The notes under the pieces: generated by a model
What the model saw: the letters and a program-made list of their open reading frames with translations, nothing else
Databases searched by the model: none
What the model was told of the DNA's origin: nothing
Translations under genes and position numbers: made by a program
In this document: piece by piece, positions 17,544-24,456 of the stretch
Position numbering within the stretch: the first letter of the stretch is position 1
Layout of the letters: each line of letters begins with the position of its first letter
Assembly: GCA_910574935.1 (NCBI GenBank)
Contig: CAJTCU010000001.1
Location: 545,695-609,694 of the forward strand
Reading direction: 5' to 3'
Length of the DNA: 64,000 nt
Origin: Oscillospiraceae bacterium
GTDB taxonomy: Bacteria; Bacillota; Clostridia; Oscillospirales; Acutalibacteraceae

Positions 17544-17667
17544 AGAAACTGTGCCCTCCCAGGGAAGCTTTCTCCCGGGGGCGTTCTCCAGGGGCTTTTG
17601 TCCCGGGCCATTACCGAAACTACCGCTGCATTTAGCTTAAACATATCAGGGAGTTGAATCCATCAAG

Positions 17668-19965
17668 ATGCCAAAGATCATTGTCAAACGCAACGGCCAA
17701 GAGGTCAAATTCGACGCCACCAAAATTCGCAACGCCATCTTCAAGGCCAACGTCCGCCTGGCCGCCGAACGCTTTACCGAAGCCGACCTGGACCAGCTGA
17801 CCGCCCAGGTGGTGGCAGAGCTGGAAAAAATGAAGGAAACCCCCACCGTAGAGCGCACCCAGGATATTGTGGAGGAAAAGCTCATCGCCGCCGGGTACGC
17901 CAAAACCGCCAAGGCCTATATTCTCTACCGGGCCCAGCACCAGCGCCTGCGGGAAATGGACGACGAGCTGGTGAAAATCTACTCGGCCCTCACCTTTGTC
18001 CCCGCCGAGGACGTGGACCTAAAGCGGGAAAACGCCAATATTAACGCGGACACCGCCATGGGTACCATGCTGAAGTATGGGTCCGAGGGAGCCAAGAGCT
18101 TTTATGACAAGTACGTCATCCCCCCCCACCTGACCAAAGCCGACGAGGAGGGGGACATCCACATTCATGACAAGGATTTCTACACCCTTACCGAGACCTG
18201 CTGCCAGATTGACCTGATCAAGCTGTTCAAAAACGGGTTCTCCACTGGCCACGGCTACCTGCGGGAGCCAAAGGACATCCGCAGCTACGCGGCCCTGGCC
18301 TGCATTGCCATTCAGGCCAACCAAAACGAGATGCACGGGGGCCAGAGCGTGCCCATCTTCGACTACTCCATGGCCCTGGGGGTGGACGCCACCTATCACA
18401 AGGAGTATTTTAAGGCCCTCACCCAGTTCTTTCAGCTTATGAAGGTAATGCCCCACGGCCAGGCCGAGGCCATGGTAGAGGCCGCCCGGGTGGCCCTGCA
18501 CAGCAAGGTCACTATGAAGAACGTGGACCAGTATGCAGAGCGCTTTGCCAAATTCCTGCCCAAGCACCAGAAAGACAGCGGCTTTGAAGAGGTCACCTGG
18601 GAGGAGGCCAGCGACGCCGCGGCCTATGCCAAAGAGACCGCCTGGCGGGAGACGGACAAGGCCACCTATCAGGCCATGGAGGCCCTGGTGCACAACCTGA
18701 ACACCATGAACTCCCGGGCAGGGGCCCAGGTGCCCTTCTCCTCTCTGAACTACGGCACCGACACCAGCGAGCAGGGCCGCATGGTCATCCGCAACCTGCT
18801 GCTGGCCACCGAGGCCGGCCTGGGAGACGGGGAGACGCCCATCTTCCCGGTGCAGATCTTCAAGGTAAAGGAAGGGGTCAACTATAGCGAGGGCGACCCC
18901 AACTACGACCTGTTCAAACTGGCCATGCGGGTCTCCGCCAAGCGGCTGTTTCCCAACTTCAGCTTTATTGACGCGCCCTTTAACCTGCAATACTACAAGG
19001 CCGGGGACTACGACACCGAGGTGGCCTATATGGGCTGCCGCACCCGGGTGATGGGCAATGTCCACGACCCAGACCGCCAGACCACCTGCGGCCGGGGCAA
19101 CCTAAGCTTTACCTCTGTCAACCTGCCCCGCATCGGCATTGAGGCCAAGGGGGACGTGAAAAAGTTCTACACCATCCTGGATGAGCGCATCGCTATGTGC
19201 GTAGAGCAGCTTTTGCACCGCTTCAAAATTCAGTGCAGCAAAAAAGCCTATAACTACCCCTTCCTTATGGGGCAGGGGGTGTGGATTGACTCGGAGAAGC
19301 TGGACCGCAACGACTCCGTGGCCGAAGTCTTAAAGCACGGCACCCTCTCGGTGGGCTTCATCGGCCTGGCCGAGACCCTAAAGGCCCTTACTGGCAAGCA
19401 CCACGGGGAAAGCGAGGAGAGCTACAAGCTGGGGCTGGAGATCATCACCTATATGCGCAAAAAGATGGACGGCCTCTCGAAAGAGACGGGGCTGAACTTC
19501 ACCCTGCTGGCCACCCCGGGCGAAGGGCTTTCCGGCACCTTTACCCGCATTGACAAAAAGAAGTTTGGGATCATCCCCGGGGTCACGGACCGGGATTACT
19601 ACACCAACTCCTTCCACATTCCCGTGTACTATCCCATCAGCGCCTTTGAGAAAATCCAGAAAGAGGCCCCTTTCCACGCCCTGACCAACGCGGGGCACAT
19701 CAGCTATGTGGAGCTGGACGGGGACGTCTGCAAGAATATCGACGCCTTTGAGAGCGTGATCCGCTGCATGAAAGAGGCCGGGGTGGGCTACGGCTCGGTG
19801 AACCACCCGGTGGACCGGGACCCGGTTTGCGGGTATAACGGCATCATCGATGAGGTCTGCCCCCGGTGCGGCCGCCACGCGGGAGAGGGCGTGCCCCTGG
19901 AGAAGCTGGAGGAACTGCGGAAAAAGTACCACGACGTACCGGACTATTCCAGCCTTATCAGCTAA
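17668..19965 (+). CDS. nrdD: Anaerobic ribonucleoside-triphosphate reductase, large part lacking the glycyl-radical segment
   Basis: Class III reductase converting NTPs to dNTPs without oxygen. An ATP-cone (residues about 3-95, beginning KIIVKRNGQEVKF) precedes the ten-stranded barrel. Active-site cysteines are expected in TETCCQIDL (178/179) and MGCRTRV (457). Two things are odd. The zinc ribbon, normally four Cys, has D718, C721, C731 and C734. The chain then ends 31 residues after C734 without the RxxGYL glycyl-radical loop that closes other NrdD proteins. That loop is encoded separately at 20174-20362. 765 residues. The promoter at 17515 and a possible NrdR box lie upstream. Confidence 0.9.
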   Translation: MPKIIVKRNGQEVKFDATKIRNAIFKANVRLAAERFTEADLDQLTAQVVAELEKMKETPTVERTQDIVEEKLIAAGYAKTAKAYILYRAQHQRLREMDDELVKIYSALTFVPAEDVDLKRENANINADTAMGTMLKYGSEGAKSFYDKYVIPPHLTKADEEGDIHIHDKDFYTLTETCCQIDLIKLFKNGFSTGHGYLREPKDIRSYAALACIAIQANQNEMHGGQSVPIFDYSMALGVDATYHKEYFKALTQFFQLMKVMPHGQAEAMVEAARVALHSKVTMKNVDQYAERFAKFLPKHQKDSGFEEVTWEEASDAAAYAKETAWRETDKATYQAMEALVHNLNTMNSRAGAQVPFSSLNYGTDTSEQGRMVIRNLLLATEAGLGDGETPIFPVQIFKVKEGVNYSEGDPNYDLFKLAMRVSAKRLFPNFSFIDAPFNLQYYKAGDYDTEVAYMGCRTRVMGNVHDPDRQTTCGRGNLSFTSVNLPRIGIEAKGDVKKFYTILDERIAMCVEQLLHRFKIQCSKKAYNYPFLMGQGVWIDSEKLDRNDSVAEVLKHGTLSVGFIGLAETLKALTGKHHGESEESYKLGLEIITYMRKKMDGLSKETGLNFTLLATPGEGLSGTFTRIDKKKFGIIPGVTDRDYYTNSFHIPVYYPISAFEKIQKEAPFHALTNAGHISYVELDGDVCKNIDAFESVIRCMKEAGVGYGSVNHPVDRDPVCGYNGIIDEVCPRCGRHAGEGVPLEKLEELRKKYHDVPDYSSLIS

Positions 19966-20121
19966 AAATAGAGGGAATGAGGTCTTTTGGCCCAAAAGCG
20001 GTGAATTGCAAGGAGAAAGCCGCGGGCTGTACCGCCAGCGAGGGGGGCTGACCCCGAAAGAGTCCGCTTTCTTGGTAAAAAGGCGGCGCTTGTGATTGTT
20101 CCAACAAGTTCTAATACCCCT
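19966..20121. other. Spacer between the two NrdD parts
   Basis: 156 bases from the nrdD stop to the next promoter. It includes a short hairpin GGGGGGCTGACCCC at about 20044. No reading frame joins the two proteins, so a simple frameshift does not explain the split. Confidence 0.5.
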
Positions 20122-20150
20122 TTGACAAAATCTTATATTTTTGATATAAT
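20122..20150 (+). promoter_or_regulatory. Strong promoter of the glycyl-radical small protein and surE
   Basis: Perfect TTGACA (20122-20127), 17-base spacer, perfect TATAAT (20145-20150), ending 23 bases before the small gene, with AAGGAGG in between. Confidence 0.9.
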
Positions 20151-20173
20151 TTACTTATAAGGAGGAACCAACT

Positions 20174-20362
20174 ATGTCTAACACTTCTAAGAAAAACGCC
20201 ATGATTTCCGGCACGGATCAAATCACTGTGGGCGAGGGCCGCGACTTCGAGCGCATTCGCCGCATTACCGGCTACCTGGTGGGCACCACGGACCGCTGGA
20301 ACAACGCCAAACGCGCCGAGGAGCGGGACCGGGTAAAGCACTCCCTGGCCAGCCGGGGTTAA
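20174..20362 (+). CDS. Stand-alone glycyl-radical domain of anaerobic ribonucleotide reductase
   Basis: 62 residues. The second half, RIRRITGYLVGTTDRWNNAK then RAEERDRVKH, matches the C-terminal glycyl-radical tail of NrdD proteins; Gly 33 would carry the radical. The first 22 residues are polar and unfamiliar. AAGGAGG ends nine bases before the ATG, and the gene has its own consensus promoter. By analogy with YfiD/GrcA, the detachable radical domain of pyruvate formate-lyase, I infer that it docks on the truncated NrdD encoded upstream and is activated by NrdG (21670-22173). The GYL motif points to NrdD rather than formate-lyase (GYA). It could be essential here, not a spare part, because the large protein has no copy. 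Confidence 0.82.
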   Translation: MSNTSKKNAMISGTDQITVGEGRDFERIRRITGYLVGTTDRWNNAKRAEERDRVKHSLASRG

Positions 20363-20395
20363 CCCCCGCTATATTTCGGGAAAGGAAGGTCGTAC

Positions 20396-21136
20396 ATGAA
20401 TATCCTGCTTGTAAACGACGACGGTATTAACGCCTCTGGCCTTTGGGCCCTTTCGGGCGCGTTAATGCGCAGTCACATGGTCACTGTGGCAGCCCCCACC
20501 CAAAACCGCAGCGCGGTGGGCCATGGCGTCACCCTGCACGAGCCGCTTTTTGCCCACAGCGCGGACTTTCCCCATGGGGTAACGGCCTGGTCTGTTTCCG
20601 GCACTCCTGCCGACTGCACCCGCCTGGGCCTGCTGAACTTTGCCCCCGGCCCGGTGGACCTGGTGATTTCCGGCCCCAACAACGGCCAGAACACCGCCCT
20701 GGACGTGCCTTATTCCGGCACGGTAGCCGCCGCCCTGGAGGCCGCCATGATGGGCGTAAAAGCCATTGCCCTTTCCGCCCCCCAGGGCACGGACGAGCAG
20801 CTGATTGTTGAGACCTTTCTATGCCTGTTTGACCTACTGGACATTGAAAACGACTTTGACCAGGTGCTAAACATTAACATACCGGGCCTGCCCATTCAGC
20901 AAATCAAGGGCATCCGCTGGGCCCCTCTGGGCAGCAACCCCTGGAAAGGCACTTATGAATACCGGACCTCGCCCAATGGGCAGAGCTACTACTGGCCGCC
21001 CTCCCTGTGCCCCAAGCACACCCCAGGTGAAACCGATGACTGGAACAGCCTGAACGACGGTTACGTAACCCTTACGCCCCTAACCTATCGGCAAGAGCAG
21101 TCCATTGAAAACCGCCGCCCCATCCCCTGGCAATAG
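20396..21136 (+). CDS. surE: 5'/3'-nucleotidase SurE
   Basis: Metal-dependent nucleoside monophosphatase of the cytoplasm. The metal site motif LVNDDG is at residues 5-10, followed by PTQNRSAVGHG, SGTPADC, and SGPNNGQN with the conserved Asn. 246 residues, normal. GAAAGGAAGG precedes the ATG. It lies 33 bases after the small glycyl-radical gene and probably shares its promoter, placing nucleotide dephosphorylation among the dNTP genes. Confidence 0.93.
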   Translation: MNILLVNDDGINASGLWALSGALMRSHMVTVAAPTQNRSAVGHGVTLHEPLFAHSADFPHGVTAWSVSGTPADCTRLGLLNFAPGPVDLVISGPNNGQNTALDVPYSGTVAAALEAAMMGVKAIALSAPQGTDEQLIVETFLCLFDLLDIENDFDQVLNINIPGLPIQQIKGIRWAPLGSNPWKGTYEYRTSPNGQSYYWPPSLCPKHTPGETDDWNSLNDGYVTLTPLTYRQEQSIENRRPIPWQ

Positions 21137-21152
21137 CAGCCGCCCAGCGCAA

Positions 21153-21618
21153 GCAACGTGACGTTGCATCCAATGTCGCGGGGGCGTTCGCTTGGGCTCA
21201 CTTGCCGGTGTTAGCTTCTGGCCCAGCCAGCGCGGACAGGGGCCGAAGGAGTGGGGCCCGTATTGGCTAAAGAGATACATAAAGAAAGGCCCATGCCGGG
21301 AGCGTCACGCTGCCCGGGAGTTTCCAGAGGAACGCGCTGGCTATGCTAACGGTTTACACCTGCGAGTGAGCCAGGGCGAACGACTCCGCGACTAAAGGTG
21401 CAGCGCTTGCGCTGCCCGGGAGTTTCCAGAGGAACGCGCTGGCTATGCTAACGGTTTACACCTGCGAGTGAGCCAGGGCGAACGACTCCGCGACTAAAGG
21501 TGCAGCGCTTGCGCTGCCCGGGAGTTTCCAGAGGAACGCGCTGGCTATGCTAACGGTTTACACTGACGAGGGCGCAGCTTTGCCCGACTCCGCGACATTG
21601 GATGCAACGTCACGTTGC
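21153..21618. repeat. Repeat island: perfect 29-bp inverted ends around 102-bp tandem repeats
   Basis: Positions 21153-21181 and 21590-21618 are perfect inverted copies (each holds the palindrome GCAACGTGACGTTGC). Between them a 102-bp unit with TGCCCGGGAGTTTCC recurs at 21311, 21413 and 21515, the last diverging near its end. The left part (about 21181-21240) is a diverged inverted copy of the same unit (GGCTCACT, GTTAGC, CCAGCCAGCGCG). Each unit carries GCAGCGCTTGCGCTGC. No gene is evident. Confidence 0.88.
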
Positions 21619-21669
21619 CCGCGACATTGGGTGCAGCGCTTGCGCTGCTGCGCTGTGGAAAGGATGTTT

Positions 21670-22173
21670 ATGACTCTTCAAGTGGCAGGTATTGTAAAGG
21701 AATCGATTGTGGATGGCCCTGGTATACGTTATGCGGTGTTTGTCCAGGGCTGCCCGCACCATTGCCCTGGATGCCATAACCCCCAGTCTCTGCCCTTTCA
21801 AGGGGGGCGCGAGATGGACACCCAGGACATTTTTGCCCAGTTTCAAGGGAATCCCATCCTAAAGGGTATCACCCTTAGCGGGGGCGAACCCTTTTGCCAG
21901 CCAGAGCCCCTGGCCCACCTGGCCCGGCTGGTGCACGGCACGGGCAAAGACGTGGTGGTGTACACAGGCTATACCTATGAGGAGCTGCTGGACCTGCCCA
22001 GCCCTGGGGTAAAGGCCCTGCTGGACGAAACCGACCTGCTGGTGGACGGCCCCTTTATAGAGGCAAAGCGCAATTTGGAGCTTTCTTTTCGCGGCAGCGA
22101 AAACCAACGGCTGATCGACCTAAAAAGGACCCGGACCAGTGGCCAGGTGGCGCTGTGGGAGCCCATACATTGA
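21670..22173 (+). CDS. nrdG: Anaerobic ribonucleotide reductase activating protein (radical SAM)
   Basis: Radical-SAM enzyme that abstracts hydrogen from the NrdD glycine. The 4Fe-4S cluster motif CPHHCPGC (CX3CX2C) is near residues 28-35, followed by the SAM-binding TLSGGEPF. 167 residues, typical. The ATG at 21670 has GGAAAGG six bases upstream; the open frame further upstream runs into the repeat island. Its substrate here should be the separate glycyl-radical protein at 20174-20362. Confidence 0.94.
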   Translation: MTLQVAGIVKESIVDGPGIRYAVFVQGCPHHCPGCHNPQSLPFQGGREMDTQDIFAQFQGNPILKGITLSGGEPFCQPEPLAHLARLVHGTGKDVVVYTGYTYEELLDLPSPGVKALLDETDLLVDGPFIEAKRNLELSFRGSENQRLIDLKRTRTSGQVALWEPIH

Positions 22174-22194
22174 ATTTATTAAGGAGAAAGCCAG

Positions 22195-23064
22195 ATGTTA
22201 TACGGCATTTACTACGCCTACTGGGAGCAGGAATGGGGCGGAGACTTTATCCCCTATGTGGAAAAAGTGAAAAGGCTGGGGTTCGATATTTTAGAGGTGG
22301 CCTGCCAGAAGTTGACCGAGGCCAGCGACCAGTATTTGCTGGAGCTGCGGGAAAAGGCCCAGGAGGCTGGAATTATTTTAACCGGCGGCTACGGCCCCAG
22401 CCGCGCCTATCATATCGCGGACTCCGACCCAGCGGTGGTAAAGGCCGCCTTTGCCAAATACCAGGGCATCTTTGAGAAGATGAAGCTGGCAGGCATAGAA
22501 AAGCTGGGCGGGGGGCTGTACTCCTATTGGCCAGCGGACTACTCTGTTCCCCCAGACAAGCCTGGAGACCTGCGGCGTAGCGTGGCAAATACCCGCGCCC
22601 TGGCAGATATGGCGGCGGACTACGGCATTACCCTGGGTATGGAGGTTTTGAACCGTTTCGAGGGGTATCTGCTAAACACCTGCCAGGAGGCTGTAGACTT
22701 TGTGGTTCAGGTGGACCGGCCCAACGTAAAGGTGATGCTGGACACTTTCCACATGAACATTGAAGAGGACTCCTTTGGGGCAGCCATCCGCCTGGCGGGG
22801 CCGTATCTTGGGCACCTGCATGTGGGCGAGGCCAACCGCCGCCCGCCCTTCCCCGGCGGACGCATCCCCTGGGAGGAGATTGGGGAGGCCCTGGGTGATA
22901 TTGGCTATACCGGCACAGTGGTGATGGAGCCCTTTGTGCGCATGGGCGGAACTGTGGGACAGGATATTCGGGTGTGGCACGACCTATCCCAGGGCTGCCC
23001 AGAGGAAAAGCTGGACCAGGACGCCGCCGCAGCGGTGCGCTACCTGCGGGGGCTTTGGGGATAA
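22195..23064 (+). CDS. D-psicose (allulose) / D-tagatose 3-epimerase family protein
   Basis: Sugar epimerase of the xylose-isomerase-like TIM-barrel family, interconverting ketohexoses at C3. GIYYAYWEQEWG, ALYSYW-like GGGLYSYWPADYS, EVLNRFE, VMLDTFHMNIEEDS, HLHVGEANR and VVMEPFVRMGGTVG match characterised clostridial allulose 3-epimerases, as I recall them. Metal ligands are the Glu of EVLNRFE, the Asp of MLDTFH, and the Glu of MEPFVR. 289 residues. It follows nrdG by 21 bases with AAGGAG upstream of its ATG. Confidence 0.88.
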   Translation: MLYGIYYAYWEQEWGGDFIPYVEKVKRLGFDILEVACQKLTEASDQYLLELREKAQEAGIILTGGYGPSRAYHIADSDPAVVKAAFAKYQGIFEKMKLAGIEKLGGGLYSYWPADYSVPPDKPGDLRRSVANTRALADMAADYGITLGMEVLNRFEGYLLNTCQEAVDFVVQVDRPNVKVMLDTFHMNIEEDSFGAAIRLAGPYLGHLHVGEANRRPPFPGGRIPWEEIGEALGDIGYTGTVVMEPFVRMGGTVGQDIRVWHDLSQGCPEEKLDQDAAAAVRYLRGLWG

Positions 23065-23097
23065 TGGCGAAAACCACCGCCCCGGCGCAAAAAGAGC

Positions 23098-23126
23098 TTG
23101 CATTTTGGCCGGGTTTGTGGTATGAT
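23098..23126 (+). promoter_or_regulatory. Promoter of rpsT
   Basis: TTGCAT at 23098-23103, 17-base spacer, TATGAT at 23121-23126. Confidence 0.7.
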
Positions 23127-23163
23127 ACATGTTGTATAGTGATGGGTAAGGAGGTGTTACGCT

Positions 23164-23424
23164 TTGCCAAACATCAAATCTGCAAAAAAGCGCGTGAAGG
23201 TCATTGCTACAAAGACCCTGCAAAATAAGGCTGTTAATTCCCAGCTCAAGACGCAGATCAAGAAGGCTAACGTGGCCATTGAGACCAATGCCAGCGATAA
23301 AGCCGCCGTTGTGTGCGCAGCTGTGAAGAAAATAGACCAGGCCGCTGCAAAGGGCATTATCCACAAAAATAACGCCGCCAGAAAGAAAGCCGCTTTAGAC
23401 AAAAAGCTGCACGCCGGTGCGTAA
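23164..23424 (+). CDS. rpsT: 30S ribosomal protein S20
   Basis: Primary 16S-binding ribosomal protein; 86 residues with the typical start PNIKSAKKRVKVI and Lys/Ala-rich three-helix composition. It begins with TTG, eight bases after GGAGG, which fits the known habit of rpsT to use weak start codons for autogenous control. Confidence 0.95.
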   Translation: MPNIKSAKKRVKVIATKTLQNKAVNSQLKTQIKKANVAIETNASDKAAVVCAAVKKIDQAAAKGIIHKNNAARKKAALDKKLHAGA

Positions 23425-23480
23425 GCTCCGTTTCCTTTTTGTCTCGTCCTGTTGTGATACAGGCTCTATAAATTCGGCCG

Positions 23481-23528
23481 CAGGGCTTGGGGTTCGTTTT
23501 TTGCAAACGAACGCCCGGGCCTTTTCTG
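23481..23528 (+). terminator. Intrinsic terminator of rpsT
   Basis: GGGGTTCGTTT pairs with AAACGAACGCCC, extended by GGC/GCC, followed by CCTTTTC. Confidence 0.7.
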
Positions 23529-23621
23529 TTTATAGGGCGCCTTTGAAGTTTTAAGGAGATGGAAACAGGGCGGTGGGTTTTCGATTTTTCAAACAATTTT
23601 CAGTTGTTCACAAGTTTTATA

Positions 23622-23650
23622 TTGACTTTTCCCACAAAAATGAGTATGAT
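23622..23650 (+). promoter_or_regulatory. Promoter of the small membrane protein
   Basis: TTGACT at 23622-23627, 17-base spacer, TATGAT at 23645-23650. Confidence 0.7.
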
Positions 23651-23772
23651 TTACATAGAGTCTATTCTTTGGGCGGAAAACGGCCCTTTAGCCGCAATAA
23701 ACGCCGCCTTTTGGCAAATACTATTTTTCTGCCAGCCTTGCTTCATTCCTGAAAAGAAAGAGGGTCACCACC

Positions 23773-23922
23773 ATGAAAAAAGGGACAAAAATTTCTCTGT
23801 TCATCGGTATCATTACCGCCATTGCGGCCGTCGCGGCCTCTATCACTGCGCTGCTGCTCTACCTGGACCACAAAAAGGACGAGGAAGAGCTGGAACACTA
23901 TCTGGACTGCTCCATCCAGTAA
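23773..23922 (+). CDS. Small single-span membrane protein, unknown function
   Basis: 49 residues: a Lys-rich start (MKKGTKIS), one hydrophobic helix (about residues 8-30, LFIGIITAIAAVAASITALL), then an acidic cytoplasmic-looking tail with KKDEEELEHYLDCSIQ. AGAGGG lies eight bases before the ATG, a consensus-type promoter is 120 bases upstream, and a terminator follows, so it looks like a real single-gene unit. I do not recognise a named family. Topology is probably N-in or N-out with the charged tail inside; not decidable. Confidence 0.72.
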   Translation: MKKGTKISLFIGIITAIAAVAASITALLLYLDHKKDEEELEHYLDCSIQ

Positions 23923-24013
23923 AGGCCCAAAAATCAGGCCCTGCGGCCCTTGTACGGGTGCTTGTCATTTTCGTTATGGCATCATCCGTCCGGCGGGGGC
24001 TGGTAAACAGGAT

Positions 24014-24052
24014 AACGGGTATTCGGTGAAAGCCGGGCACCCGTTATTTTTT
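24014..24052 (+). terminator. Intrinsic terminator after the small membrane protein
   Basis: AACGGGT pairs with ACCCGTT, with an inner CGG/CCG stem, followed by ATTTTTT. Confidence 0.7.
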
Positions 24053-24257
24053 GCCCATGGATAAAAGCAAGGTCATTCGCCCACATTTTACCAACGATGG
24101 AGCCAGAAATGGGCAAGACAAAATCGTTTCAGCCGTCTCACAGCGCTGCGATGAACAGGGAATGTTTTTGCGGGCGTGTCCAAAGGGAATATTTTGGGGT
24201 GATTATTATGCTATGAAGTAGCAAATGGTCTCCGGCAGGGAAGAGTTTGCATCCTCA

Positions 24258-24286
24258 TTGATTTATTTACACATGCATGATATAAT
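24258..24286 (+). promoter_or_regulatory. Promoter of the restriction-modification fusion
   Basis: TTGATT at 24258-24263, 17-base spacer, TATAAT at 24281-24286. Transcription would start near 24293, giving a leader of about 165 bases. Confidence 0.72.
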
Positions 24287-24456
24287 GAGGGAGTATATAA
24301 GCACAGAGGACGGCTTTACAGGGATACTATATAAAAAGCTTTTGAAGCGCAATCATTACTGATTTCTTGATGCCATTGAGAAGATCTGCGGGACGCTTCA
24401 TAATGGTGTTGAGGATATTCTCGATTTTTATGATGAACCCAGGGAAGGACAAGACA

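Noticed and set aside
17668-20362. Simple frameshift or sequencing error splitting nrdD
   Set aside because: 208 bases, a perfect promoter and a ribosome site lie between the two parts, and the small protein has its own unrelated N-terminal 22 residues.
24057-24215. Plus-strand frame of 52 codons starting MDKSKVIRPHFTND
   Set aside because: Starts inside the loop-proximal end of a terminator region without a ribosome site, and I recognise no family; may be a remnant.
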